Origin: Paraclostridium ghonii
GTDB taxonomy: Bacteria; Bacillota; Clostridia; Peptostreptococcales; Peptostreptococcaceae
NCBI RefSeq assembly: GCF_030815085.1
Contig: NZ_JAUSWG010000007.1
DNA length: 64,000 nt
Direction: 5' to 3' (one strand)
The notes under the pieces are model-generated. The model saw only the letters and a list, made by a program, of their open reading frames with translations. It ran no database searches and had not been told where the DNA came from. The position numbers and the translations under genes are program-made. Below, piece by piece: positions 1 through 8,838 of the stretch (position 1 is the first letter of the stretch; each line of letters begins with the position of its first letter).

Positions 1-1109
1 TCTATCTCTTTACTTACTCTTCCGTGAGAATCAACCTCAACCTTTTTATATCCATCTTCACCTTTTAATTTCTCTTCATAGTATTTTTCGATACCCGTTT
101 TTCCAACTATATCACTTTTACTATATCTTGTATCTCCATCTTCTTGTTTTTTAGCTAGCTCATCTTCATTGATTTTACCCATAGTTCCTAATGTGTGTGA
201 TGCTAAGTTCTTTTCAGGATACTCTCTAACTGGTTCTATTACTACAGATACTCCTGGAAATTCTATAGCTCTTTCTTCTATTTCAGATATAGTTTTTTCA
301 TTTATGTCTTTTGCTATTGTCACAGGTTTATATTGAGAATAACCTTGAGACTTAAGCGCATCTCTTACAATCATAATTTTTCTAGCATCTGTATTTGATA
401 AGTCGCTAGGTATTTCATAATGCTTTCTAATTTCTTTAAATGCATTTTGAGCATTAATATTTACATTGTCAATCTTATAAGATTTTATCCAATCTTCTTT
501 ATTTCTTTGTTCTGTAAACTTCCAATTTTTAACTAATATTGGAGGATATATACCAACAGAGTTTAGCTTTTTCTGTATTTCAGCTGGCTCCAAGTTTCTT
601 ACCGATGAATCTATTTTATTCTCTTTTATTGCTTTATCAACTATATAGTAAAAAGTTTCTTTAGCATCTAATTCTAATGGAACTTCGTTATCTAACTTAT
701 AATCTCTTATATTTTTATCAAATGTATAAAAATATTTTCCATTTTCTACATATATAGGAAACTCATCTATATATTCTTCTTCATTTTTTTCTAATAATTT
801 TATTAAATCTAATGATATTTCATTAGCTCTTGTCTTTCCTTTTTCATCTTTTTTGTTTACTCCATCATTAGATACGTGAACAGTGAAAGAGTTTCTATTA
901 GCAGCTAATGTACGACCATATCTATCTTTTATTTCTCCTCTCGGAGCTTTTACTGGTATCTCTTTATATGTTTTATTACTAGCTAATTCATTATAATGCT
1001 CATGTTTAAATGTCGTCATGTATATAATTTTTGCAATTATAATACAAAGAAATCCAACAATTATATACTTCATTATGTCAAGCCTATCAAATCCTTTATT
1101 TTTATCCAT
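1..1109 (-). CDS. mrdA: Penicillin-binding protein 2 (elongasome transpeptidase), 3' end outside window
   Basis: This is a class B penicillin-binding protein that would cross-link peptidoglycan during side-wall elongation with MreBCD. The visible 369 residues begin MDKNKGFDRLD, have one membrane anchor at about residues 14-32, and continue as the PBP dimerisation domain. This includes APRGEIKDRYGRTLAANR at about residue 54 and the late motif VGKTGIEKYYEE. The catalytic SxxK transpeptidase domain lies beyond base 1. The frame stays open to the window edge. The start is 10 bases after mreD, so it is the last visible gene of the maf-radC-mre operon. Assignment rests on domain motifs plus mre context. 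Confidence 0.88.
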   Translation of the reverse strand, partial: MDKNKGFDRLDIMKYIIVGFLCIIIAKIIYMTTFKHEHYNELASNKTYKEIPVKAPRGEIKDRYGRTLAANRNSFTVHVSNDGVNKKDEKGKTRANEISLDLIKLLEKNEEEYIDEFPIYVENGKYFYTFDKNIRDYKLDNEVPLELDAKETFYYIVDKAIKENKIDSSVRNLEPAEIQKKLNSVGIYPPILVKNWKFTEQRNKEDWIKSYKIDNVNINAQNAFKEIRKHYEIPSDLSNTDARKIMIVRDALKSQGYSQYKPVTIAKDINEKTISEIEERAIEFPGVSVVIEPVREYPEKNLASHTLGTMGKINEDELAKKQEDGDTRYSKSDIVGKTGIEKYYEEKLKGEDGYKKVEVDSHGRVSKEI

Positions 1110-1119
1110 TTAATCACCA

Positions 1120-1608
1120 CTAATCTTTTTTTAGTTTAAGGATTGACCCCTTGAAAATATAATAAAAAATTAAACTTCCTATACTATTTACAAGTGGCAC
1201 TGTACATATCCCCTTAATGAAGATATGTAAAATATCATAAGTCTGATATACACTCCCTAAAAGAACTATGTTTACAATAGAGTCTATTAAACTTGCTATA
1301 AAAACTAAAGCAAAAACAGTTATATAGCTATTTTTATATATTTTGTCTTTTAAATTGCTTATTCCATATGCTATTACTGCCAAAATTAAAGCATTTACTC
1401 CAAATATACTACCCAGTGCTATATCTTTTACAAACCCTAATAAAATAGCTATGGTAACAGCTTCTATATCATCCAAATATAGAGATATTATAGTCATATA
1501 TATTAGAAGAAAGTTTGCACTTACTCCAAGTATATCTATGTAGTTAGTGATACTCCCTTCTATTATAACTATCAAAACACCAATAAGAAAAAGTAATATT
1601 CTTTTCAT
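1120..1608 (-). CDS. mreD: Rod shape-determining membrane protein MreD
   Basis: A 162-residue, almost entirely hydrophobic protein with about five predicted membrane helices, the usual size for MreD. MreD is the integral membrane partner of MreC and MreB in the elongation complex. It lies 15 bases after mreC and 10 before the PBP2 gene on the same strand, so translation is probably coupled. MreD sequences are poorly conserved; the call rests on topology, length and position between mreC and a PBP gene. Confidence 0.9.
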   Translation of the reverse strand: MKRILLFLIGVLIVIIEGSITNYIDILGVSANFLLIYMTIISLYLDDIEAVTIAILLGFVKDIALGSIFGVNALILAVIAYGISNLKDKIYKNSYITVFALVFIASLIDSIVNIVLLGSVYQTYDILHIFIKGICTVPLVNSIGSLIFYYIFKGSILKLKKD

Positions 1609-1623
1609 TTGTAGTTTCTCCTT

Positions 1624-2505
1624 CTAATTTATATTTCTTGGTTCGATAACTACAACATCATCAATGTTTTTGAAGTCGACATATGGCTTTACAATTACCT
1701 TTTTTAACCCTTTGTTCTTGTCATCAATAACTTTATCCACTTCTCCAATAGGTATTGATTTAGGATATAATCCTAATCCAGATGTTACTATTACATCTCC
1801 TGGAAGTACATCATATGAAGTTGAGAACATATAACCTTCTAATAAACCTTCTGCTTTATAGTTTTTATTCCCATTTGCTTCTTGATTTATTACACCTTTA
1901 CTCTTTGGATCTTTTAACAATTGAAAACTTACTGATGATTTTGTATCTAATAAAGATATAGCTTTACTATAGTTATCAGAAACTTCGTAAACAAGCCCAA
2001 CTAGCCCATTTCCGTTAACTACGATACTATCTTTTTTAACTCCATCATTTTTCCCTGCGCCTATTACAAATGACTGGTACCAATTCCCATCGTTTTTGCT
2101 TACCACTTGTGCGCTAATCATTGTTTTTTTGTATTTTTCGTCTATAAAGTTTAATGATTTTTTTAAACTTTCTAGTGATTTAGCAGTATCTGCCTCTTCT
2201 TTTAAATTAATTATTTCTTTTTTTAATTTTTCATTTTCTTTTTCTAACTTATCAACTTTGTTTGCATTTTCTTTAAATTTAAATATGTTGCTTGTACCGT
2301 TTTTTATAAATGTAAATCCTTTATTTAAGTTACTCTCAATTACTGATACTGAACTTAAAACAACTCCACTACCTTTAATTCCACCTTTTGAATATCTTCC
2401 TATTGACATTCCTACAATTCCAATTAAAGTGATAGCAACGCCTACAGTTGCTACCACTTTAATGTTATATTTTTTATTATTTTTTTTCTTATTATTTAGT
2501 TTCAC
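1624..2505 (-). CDS. mreC: Rod shape-determining protein MreC
   Basis: A 293-residue bitopic protein: a lysine/asparagine-rich cytoplasmic tail (residues 1-14), one membrane helix (about 16-36), a coiled coil rich in Lys and Glu (about 80-115), then the periplasmic-type beta domain. That domain contains VVSKNDGNWYQSFVIGAGKN and a GDVIVTSGLG motif near the C-terminus, both typical of MreC. It is the extracytoplasmic scaffold linking MreB filaments to penicillin-binding proteins. It follows mreB by 18 bases in the same operon. Confidence 0.94.
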   Translation of the reverse strand: MKLNNKKKNNKKYNIKVVATVGVAITLIGIVGMSIGRYSKGGIKGSGVVLSSVSVIESNLNKGFTFIKNGTSNIFKFKENANKVDKLEKENEKLKKEIINLKEEADTAKSLESLKKSLNFIDEKYKKTMISAQVVSKNDGNWYQSFVIGAGKNDGVKKDSIVVNGNGLVGLVYEVSDNYSKAISLLDTKSSVSFQLLKDPKSKGVINQEANGNKNYKAEGLLEGYMFSTSYDVLPGDVIVTSGLGLYPKSIPIGEVDKVIDDKNKGLKKVIVKPYVDFKNIDDVVVIEPRNIN

Positions 2506-2523
2506 CCTATCACCAACTTTAAA

Positions 2524-3606
2524 TTATCTTCTACTGTTATTCATCATTAATACTTTTTCAAATATTTCTTGATCTTCTACAGATTTTCCAGTACCTAATG
2601 CAACACAATCTAAAGGATTTTCAGCTATATGAACAGGCATTCCTGTTTGCTCTTTTACTAAATTATCAAGCCCTCTAAGTAAAGCTCCCCCTCCAGTTAA
2701 CATTATTCCGTTTTCCATTATGTCTGAAGATAGTTCTGGTGGAGTTTTTTCTAAAGTTGATTTTATAGCATCTACTATCGATGTTATAGGTTCTTTTAAT
2801 GCTTCTCTAACTTGTGATGATGATATATGCTCAGTTTTAGGAAGCCCAGATATTAAATCTCTACCTCTTATTTGCATAGTTTCCTCTGAATCATCTTTAA
2901 ATGTTGATCCTATTTGTATTTTAACGTCTTCTGCTGTTCTTTCACCTATCATTAAGTTGTACTCTTTCTTAACATAGTTTACTATAGACTCGTCAAACTC
3001 GTCTCCACCTATTCTTATAGATTTAGCAGTAACTATACCACCTAAAGATATTACAGCTATTTCCGAAGTACCTCCACCGATATCTACTACCATGTGTCCT
3101 TCTGGTTCTTCAACTCTAAGTCCAGCTCCTATTGCAGCTGCCATAGGTTCTTCTATAAGGTATGCATCTCTTGCTCCTGCTTGTCTCGCAGCTTCTTCTA
3201 TAGCTCTCTTTTCTACTTCTGTTACTCCAAAAGGTACACAGATTGCTATTCTTGGACTAACTACACCTTTGTTAGATGCTGCTTTTTTTATAAAGTAACT
3301 TAACATTGCTTGAGTAACATCGAAATCTGCTATAACTCCATCTTTCATAGGTCTTATAGCTACTATGTTTCCAGGTGTTCTCCCTATCATTCTTTTAGCT
3401 TCTTCTCCAACTGCTAAAACAGATTTAATGTCATCTCTTATAGCTACAACTGAAGGTTCTCTAACTACTATACCCTGTCCTTTTATGTAAACTAATGTAT
3501 TTGCTGTTCCTAAATCTATTCCCATGTCCTTAGACATTTTATTCATTCCAAATAAAGATTTTAATCCTTTTCTTTCTTTCTTTTCTCTCTTTTCTTTCTT
3601 TGCCAT
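2524..3606 (-). CDS. mreB: Actin-like rod shape protein MreB with charged N-terminal extension
   Basis: MreB is an ATP-binding bacterial actin that orients cell-wall synthesis. The actin-fold motifs are clear: DLGTANTLVYIKGQG (phosphate 1), DIGGGTSEIAVISLGG (phosphate 2) and LTGGGALLRGLD (adenosine). The 360-residue product is about 24 residues longer at the N-terminus than typical MreB, which begins near KDMGIDLGTAN. The extension is rich in Lys, Glu and Arg. The first ATG is supported by an AAAGGAG ribosome-binding site 10 bases upstream, so the extension is probably real. It is followed by mreC in the operon. Confidence 0.96.
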   Translation of the reverse strand: MAKKEKREKKERKGLKSLFGMNKMSKDMGIDLGTANTLVYIKGQGIVVREPSVVAIRDDIKSVLAVGEEAKRMIGRTPGNIVAIRPMKDGVIADFDVTQAMLSYFIKKAASNKGVVSPRIAICVPFGVTEVEKRAIEEAARQAGARDAYLIEEPMAAAIGAGLRVEEPEGHMVVDIGGGTSEIAVISLGGIVTAKSIRIGGDEFDESIVNYVKKEYNLMIGERTAEDVKIQIGSTFKDDSEETMQIRGRDLISGLPKTEHISSSQVREALKEPITSIVDAIKSTLEKTPPELSSDIMENGIMLTGGGALLRGLDNLVKEQTGMPVHIAENPLDCVALGTGKSVEDQEIFEKVLMMNNSRR

Positions 3607-3634
3607 AATTTCAAGCTCCTTTCACATATATACA

Positions 3635-4330
3635 TCAAATTATCATATTTTCCTTAAAACTGTAATAAAGCCCATCACCTATTATTATATGGTCTATGAC
3701 TTCAATACCTATTAGTTCGCCACATTTTACTAACCTAGACGTTACATTCTTATCTTCACGAGATGGTTCTATGTTTCCTGATGGGTGGTTGTGCATAAGA
3801 ATAATTTTGTTGCTACTTCTTTTTATAGCTTCTCTAAACACTTCTCTTGGATGAACCACTGACATGTTAAGAGTTCCTACTGAAACATCAATATCACAAA
3901 TTATTTCGTTCTTTGTATTCAAAAGAATTGTTTTAAAAACCTCTTTTTTTAAATATCTTAAACTATCCATGTAATATTTGTATATATCCCATGGATTTGT
4001 AATTTTATATTTTGCAGGCTTTACACTAGCTATTCTTACACCTAACTCTAAGGCAGCTTTTATTTGTGCTGCTTTAGATAATCCTATACCATCGATTTCA
4101 CATAGTTCTTGTATAGTTATATCTTCTAGCCATCTTATTCCTTGTCCATCTTTATTTATTATATAACTTGCTAATTCTAAAACACTTTGTTTTTTAGTTC
4201 CTGTCCTTAAAATGATTGCTAATAATTCAGCATTAGATAAGCTTTTTTCTCCTTGTGTAAGCATTTTTTCTCTAGGTCTTTCTTCTAATGCCATCTCCTT
4301 TACACTTATACATAAGCTTGATGACTTCAT
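3635..4330 (-). CDS. radC: RadC family JAB domain protein
   Basis: A 231-residue RadC-family protein. The N-terminal helix-hairpin-helix region (about residues 25-95, with LSNAELLAIILRTGT) precedes a JAMM/MPN metalloprotease-like domain with the motif HNHPSG followed by S and D (residues about 180-195). The historic link with DNA repair is not well supported, and the biochemical role is unsettled. In Firmicutes radC commonly lies between maf and mreB, as here; it starts 15 bases after maf with an AGGAGGG ribosome-binding site. Confidence 0.93.
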   Translation of the reverse strand: MKSSSLCISVKEMALEERPREKMLTQGEKSLSNAELLAIILRTGTKKQSVLELASYIINKDGQGIRWLEDITIQELCEIDGIGLSKAAQIKAALELGVRIASVKPAKYKITNPWDIYKYYMDSLRYLKKEVFKTILLNTKNEIICDIDVSVGTLNMSVVHPREVFREAIKRSSNKIILMHNHPSGNIEPSREDKNVTSRLVKCGELIGIEVIDHIIIGDGLYYSFKENMII

Positions 4331-4345
4331 AAAAAATTAACCCTC

Positions 4346-4930
4346 CTAGATTCCTTTAAAAAGATTTATATTGAAATTTTCTTTAAGGATATCACTTAAC
4401 TTTGATATTGGTAATCCAACTATATTAAAATAATCTCCTTTAATTCCTTCAACTAATAAAGCGCCATATCCCTGTATCCCATAAGATCCAGCTTTATCTA
4501 AACACTCTTTAGTGCTTATGTAGTCTTTTATATCTTGGTCGGTTAACTTTTTAAATTTAACATTACTTATAGCATAGTCCACTATTTTTTTTTCGTTTCC
4601 TAAGTTTACTATGCTAATTCCTGTTATTACCTGATGTTCTCTATTTGACAATTTGCTTAACATATCAAAAGCTTCTTCTTCACTTTTAGGTTTTCCTAAA
4701 ATTTCATGATCTAAAACAACAATAGTGTCAGCTCCAATCACTAAATCATTAGGATTTTTTAGAGCAACACTCATACACTTTTCAAATGCTAGTCTTAATA
4801 CTAGTTGCGTAGGATCCTCATTTTTTAATATACTTTCATCTATATCGCTAGTTATGACGTTAAATTCAACATTTGTATTAGCCAAAATCTCTTTTCTTCT
4901 AGGCGATCCTGATGCCAATATTATATTCAT
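4346..4930 (-). CDS. maf: Maf nucleoside triphosphate pyrophosphatase
   Basis: Maf-family house-cleaning enzyme that hydrolyses non-canonical or excess nucleoside triphosphates (dTTP/UTP class) to monophosphates. The product of 194 residues starts MNIILASGSPRRKEIL, the family's N-terminal signature, and has the GADTIVVLD metal-binding motif near residue 70. I chose this ATG because AGAGGTG precedes it by a few bases; an in-frame upstream ATG at 4987 lacks such a site and would add 19 atypical residues. It is the first gene of the maf-radC-mreBCD-PBP2 operon. Confidence 0.93.
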   Translation of the reverse strand: MNIILASGSPRRKEILANTNVEFNVITSDIDESILKNEDPTQLVLRLAFEKCMSVALKNPNDLVIGADTIVVLDHEILGKPKSEEEAFDMLSKLSNREHQVITGISIVNLGNEKKIVDYAISNVKFKKLTDQDIKDYISTKECLDKAGSYGIQGYGALLVEGIKGDYFNIVGLPISKLSDILKENFNINLFKGI

Positions 4931-4958
4931 TAATTCACCTCTTTTTAGATACCTATTT

Positions 4959-4987
4959 AGTTTATCACTATATTGTAAAAATTTCAA
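4959..4987 (-). promoter_or_regulatory. Sigma-A type promoter of maf-radC-mre operon
   Basis: On the minus strand a -35 box TTGAAA (4982-4987) is separated by exactly 17 bases from a -10 box TAAACT (4959-4964). This predicts transcription starting near 4952, about 20 bases upstream of the maf start codon. Confidence 0.65.
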
Positions 4988-5039
4988 CGTTAATGTCGAA
5001 CGTTTTTGTTACACTCTCGTTACAAAATCTATTTTTTTG

Positions 5040-5075
5040 AAAAAAAATATGAGATATGGAAAATATCCATATCTC
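5040..5075 (-). terminator. Intrinsic terminator of rnf operon
   Basis: A perfect 10-bp stem (5051-5060 with 5066-5075) with a 5-base loop is followed on the minus strand by a run of eight T. It sits 13 bases after the rnfB stop codon. Confidence 0.85.
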
Positions 5076-5088
5076 TATAATATCCATA

Positions 5089-6060
5089 TTATAAAATTTT
5101 AATAGCCTTTTTAGGACATTTTTGAACACATAGATGACATCCTACACATTTGTCTGCATCTACCTTGTGTGTTCCTTTTAACTCTCCTGAAATAGCATCA
5201 AACTTACATTGTTTTTTACATATAGTACATCCTACACATTTTTCTTCTTCAATTGTAACTTTTTTTCTATCATTTAAATTACCTTTTATAGCTTTTGTAG
5301 GACATTTTTCTACGCAAACCATACATTGTACACATTTGCTATAATCTACTTTTGCCAATTTATTCTCTACATGTATAGCGTCAAATGGACACGATTTTGC
5401 ACATATTCCACATCCGATACACCCTACACTACATTTTTCTTTAACATTTTTACCAAATTCTTTGCTATTACAAGATACTGTAACTTTATTTTTTATCGGT
5501 TTTTCATTTATCAAACCTTTTGGACATACATCCATGCATTTTCCACAAAGAACACATTTTTCTTCGTCTATAATAGCTACTCCATCTATTATTTTAATTG
5601 CGTCAAACTGACAAGCACTCACGCAAGTGCCTAGTCCTAAACATCCATATTTACAAGACTTAGATCCTCCATTTAGAGCATTTGCAGCTCTACAATCAGT
5701 CATGCCTTCATATACATATTTATCTTTTGAAGTAGAACAATTTCCACCACATATAACATTAGCTACTTTCTTTTCTCCTGCTTCTGATGCTATGCCCATT
5801 ATTTCTCCTATTTTAGCTGCGCATTCGCTACCTCCAACAGGACATCCGTTTACAGATGCACTACCTTCAACTATTGCACTTGCTAAACCTCCACAACCTG
5901 GGAATCCACATCCTCCACAGTTTGCTCCAGGTAATACTTCAAGTATAGCCTCTACTCTTTCATCAACTTCAACTGCAAACTTCTTAGAAGCATATGCTAA
6001 AATTGCTCCGAATATTAAACCCATTACCCCTAAAACTAAAATTGAATTAATTATAGCCAA
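5089..6060 (-). CDS. rnfB: Rnf complex subunit RnfB, polyferredoxin type
   Basis: RnfB is the iron-sulfur subunit thought to take electrons from reduced ferredoxin into the Rnf complex. After one N-terminal membrane helix (residues about 4-24) comes the Fe-S motif CGGCGFPGCGG and then six CxxCxxCxxxC-type cysteine groups arranged as ferredoxin-like pairs, ending CVGCHLCVQKCP. At 323 residues it is of the long clostridial/acetogen type, much longer than the roughly 190-residue proteobacterial form. It is the last gene of the operon, after rnfA. Confidence 0.95.
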   Translation of the reverse strand: MAIINSILVLGVMGLIFGAILAYASKKFAVEVDERVEAILEVLPGANCGGCGFPGCGGLASAIVEGSASVNGCPVGGSECAAKIGEIMGIASEAGEKKVANVICGGNCSTSKDKYVYEGMTDCRAANALNGGSKSCKYGCLGLGTCVSACQFDAIKIIDGVAIIDEEKCVLCGKCMDVCPKGLINEKPIKNKVTVSCNSKEFGKNVKEKCSVGCIGCGICAKSCPFDAIHVENKLAKVDYSKCVQCMVCVEKCPTKAIKGNLNDRKKVTIEEEKCVGCTICKKQCKFDAISGELKGTHKVDADKCVGCHLCVQKCPKKAIKIL

Positions 6061-6076
6061 TTATCTCACCCCTAAC

Positions 6077-6652
6077 TTATAGCTTTATAAGCCCTGCAAA
6101 GCCTAAAAATGCTATTGACATTAAACTTGCTGATATTAATGTTATAGGAAATCCTTTAAAGCTCTCAGGTATATCTGCTAATTCTAATCTTTCTCTTATT
6201 CCTGCAAATAAAACTATAGCTAAAGTAAATCCTACTCCTGCTCCAAATCCATTTACTATAGTCTCAACTAAGTTATATCCATTTTTAACATTAACTAAAG
6301 CTATACCTAAAACTGCACAGTTTGTAGTTATAAGAGGTAAAAACACTCCTAATGCTTGGTATAAAGATGGACTCATTTTTTGTATTACCATTTCAACAAA
6401 CTGAACTATAGATGCGATTACTAGTATAAACGCTATTGTTTGTAAAAATTGATTGTTAGTTATTTCTAATATCTTTTGTACGAAATATGTTATAAAAGAT
6501 GCTAGAGTTAAAACAAATGTAACTGCAACTCCCATCCCAACTGCTGTATCTACTTTTTTAGAAACTCCTAAAAACGGACATATTCCTAAGAATTGAGATG
6601 TTATAACATTATTAACTAATACAACACTTAAAAATAAAAGTATTAAATTCAT
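6077..6652 (-). CDS. rnfA: Rnf complex membrane subunit RnfA
   Basis: A 191-residue protein with six predicted membrane helices. It contains the RnfA/NqrE signature NNVITSQFLGICPFLGVS near residue 14 and TTNCAVLGIALVNV near residue 110; the conserved cysteines bind an intramembrane Fe-S centre in characterised homologues. RnfA and the homologous RnfE form inverted halves of the membrane core. It lies between rnfE and rnfB. Confidence 0.96.
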   Translation of the reverse strand: MNLILLFLSVVLVNNVITSQFLGICPFLGVSKKVDTAVGMGVAVTFVLTLASFITYFVQKILEITNNQFLQTIAFILVIASIVQFVEMVIQKMSPSLYQALGVFLPLITTNCAVLGIALVNVKNGYNLVETIVNGFGAGVGFTLAIVLFAGIRERLELADIPESFKGFPITLISASLMSIAFLGFAGLIKL

Positions 6653-6663
6653 ATATATCCCTC

Positions 6664-7260
6664 CTAATTAGCTTTCTTATCTTTTAATTTATTGAATCCT
6701 GCAAGTAAAAATCCTAATGTTAGGAAAGCTCCTGGAGGTAATATAAATAATAAAGCTGGCTGGAAAGATGCTCCAAATAAAGTAAATCCAAATAAACTAC
6801 CATTTCCAAGTATTTCTCTTATAGCCCCTAATACTGTTAATGATAGTGCAAATCCAAGTCCCATACCTAGTCCATCAGCAGCTGACTCAACTGGTTTATT
6901 TTTAGATGCAAAACTCTCTGCACGAGCTAATATTAAACAGTTAACAACGATTAACGGTATAAATAGTCCTAATGCTTTATCAAGAGCAGGTATATAAGCT
7001 TTAAGTAACATACCTACCATAGTAACAAATGTAGCTATTACTACTACGAAAGCCGGAATTCTTATCTTAGATGGTATAAATTTTCTCATCATAGATATAA
7101 CTACATTCGAACATACTAGTACTGCAGTAGTTGAAAGCCCCATACCTAATCCATTTATAGCTGAAGTCGTAACCGCCAACGTAGGACACATACCGATTAC
7201 TTGAACAAGCGTTGGGTTTTCATCTATTAATCCATTTTTAATTATTTTTCCTAAACCCAT
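6664..7260 (-). CDS. rnfE: Rnf complex membrane subunit RnfE
   Basis: A 198-residue membrane protein homologous to RnfA. The start GKIIKNGLIDENPTLVQVIGMCPTLAVT is the RnfE/NqrD signature, with the conserved cysteine in MCPTLA and another in VVNCLILARAE. It starts 3 bases after rnfG, so translation is coupled. It partners RnfA in the electron-transfer membrane core. Confidence 0.96.
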   Translation of the reverse strand: MGLGKIIKNGLIDENPTLVQVIGMCPTLAVTTSAINGLGMGLSTTAVLVCSNVVISMMRKFIPSKIRIPAFVVVIATFVTMVGMLLKAYIPALDKALGLFIPLIVVNCLILARAESFASKNKPVESAADGLGMGLGFALSLTVLGAIREILGNGSLFGFTLFGASFQPALLFILPPGAFLTLGFLLAGFNKLKDKKAN

Positions 7261-7263
7261 ATT

Positions 7264-7839
7264 CTATTCCCCCGTTCCATTAATTGATATAAGTTTTTGT
7301 TTATATACATCCATAGCTGCATTTACACCAGCTGTAACAGCCTTAGAAGTTATAGTAGCTCCAGATATAGCTACTATATCACTTTCATTGCTAGCATTTC
7401 CTTTCACAACATTAAGTGGAGTTTCAACGCTTTTACCATTATATTGATCTTTAAATAAAGGGTCTGCAGCTTTTGATCCAAGTCCTGGTGTTTCTGAATG
7501 ATTTCCTACCTTTACTCCTGATATTTTACCATCATTAGAAATTCCAACCATAACTTCAACCTTACCACCATATCCTTTAGGTGTTGTCTTTATAGTATAC
7601 CCTACTACTTCTCCACCTTTTTCACCTTGATAAACTTCTTCTATTAAATCACCTTTTACATTGGTTACTTCTTTAAACTCTTCAGCACCTTTAAGAACCT
7701 CTTGTCTAGACTCATTGTTAGCTTGAATGTTTCTTTGTTCTATAACTGGTTCAGTTATATTATTTGTTAGACTTAGCATAAGTGATGCTATGGCACATAT
7801 TAAAAATAATATACTCCCTAATCTAAATATATCTTTCAT
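7264..7839 (-). CDS. rnfG: Rnf complex flavoprotein subunit RnfG
   Basis: RnfG carries covalently bound FMN on the outer face of the membrane. The 191-residue protein has one N-terminal membrane helix (about residues 6-26) and an FMN-binding domain. The flavinylation motif is visible as SGATITSKAV near residue 160; the threonine of SGAT is the expected attachment residue. It directly abuts rnfD, with no spacing between the genes. Confidence 0.95.
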   Translation of the reverse strand: MKDIFRLGSILFLICAIASLMLSLTNNITEPVIEQRNIQANNESRQEVLKGAEEFKEVTNVKGDLIEEVYQGEKGGEVVGYTIKTTPKGYGGKVEVMVGISNDGKISGVKVGNHSETPGLGSKAADPLFKDQYNGKSVETPLNVVKGNASNESDIVAISGATITSKAVTAGVNAAMDVYKQKLISINGTGE

Positions 7840-8823
7840 TTACTTAGCCACCTCCCCAAATACTCTCGGTCTTGTGTATTTATCGATAAGAGGTGTCATT
7901 ACGTTTACAAATAATATAGAATAAGATACTCCTTCTGGATATCCTCCATAAAGTCTTATAACTGTAGTTATAACACCTGCTACTATCGCATATATAATTT
8001 GACCCTTTTTAGTCATTGGAGATGTTGTATAGTCAGTAAGCATAAAGAATGCTCCTAACATAAGTCCACCTGCTACCATTTGGTACATAACAAATTCAAA
8101 GTTAAATCCACCTAGTATAAACATTAATATGGCTACTGTTCCTATATAAAATACAGGTATTACATAATTAATTATCCCTTTATACATTAAATATAATCCA
8201 CCTAATATAAGTAGCAATGCAGATGTTTCGCCTATACATCCACCTATATTACCTATGAACATATCAAAAAGACTTACTCCACTACTGTTTAAAACACTTA
8301 TACCTTCAGTTCCTGCTTTTAATGCAGCTAATGGTGTTGCTGTTGTTACTGCATCTAAATTGCCTGAACTAACCCAATTTACTCCGGTTTTTGTCCATGT
8401 AGTCATAGCTACTGGAAATGATGCTAATAAGAATGCTCTTGCTCCTAATGCAGGGTTTATGAAGTTATTTCCAATTCCCCCAAATACCATTTTAACAATT
8501 ATTATTGCAAAAGCAGAACCTGCTAAACACATCCACCATGGAAGAGCTGCTGGAACGTTAAATGCTAGTAACAATCCTGTTACAACCGCTGAGTAATCTC
8601 CAATAGTAGATTCTTTTTTACTTATTTTTTGGCATATCCATTCAAATCCTACAGCTCCTAATATACACCAAAACATTACATTTATAGCGCTTAATCTAAA
8701 GAAATATATACCAGCTAATGCTGCAGGTAAAAGAGCTATTATAACTTGCTTCATTATATATGATGTATCTTCATTACTTCTCACATGTGGAGAAGATGAC
8801 ACTATTAATTTACTATCCATCAT
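7840..8823 (-). CDS. rnfD: Rnf complex membrane flavoprotein subunit RnfD
   Basis: RnfD is a multi-helix membrane subunit with covalent FMN. The 327-residue product has about nine to ten predicted helices and the conserved region VTTATPLAALK near residue 160, where the flavinylated threonine lies in homologues. SPHVRSNEDTS near the start and GARAFLLASFP are also family features. It follows rnfC by 15 bases. Confidence 0.95.
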   Translation of the reverse strand: MMDSKLIVSSSPHVRSNEDTSYIMKQVIIALLPAALAGIYFFRLSAINVMFWCILGAVGFEWICQKISKKESTIGDYSAVVTGLLLAFNVPAALPWWMCLAGSAFAIIIVKMVFGGIGNNFINPALGARAFLLASFPVAMTTWTKTGVNWVSSGNLDAVTTATPLAALKAGTEGISVLNSSGVSLFDMFIGNIGGCIGETSALLLILGGLYLMYKGIINYVIPVFYIGTVAILMFILGGFNFEFVMYQMVAGGLMLGAFFMLTDYTTSPMTKKGQIIYAIVAGVITTVIRLYGGYPEGVSYSILFVNVMTPLIDKYTRPRVFGEVAK

Positions 8824-8838
8824 ATTTCCCCCTAACTT

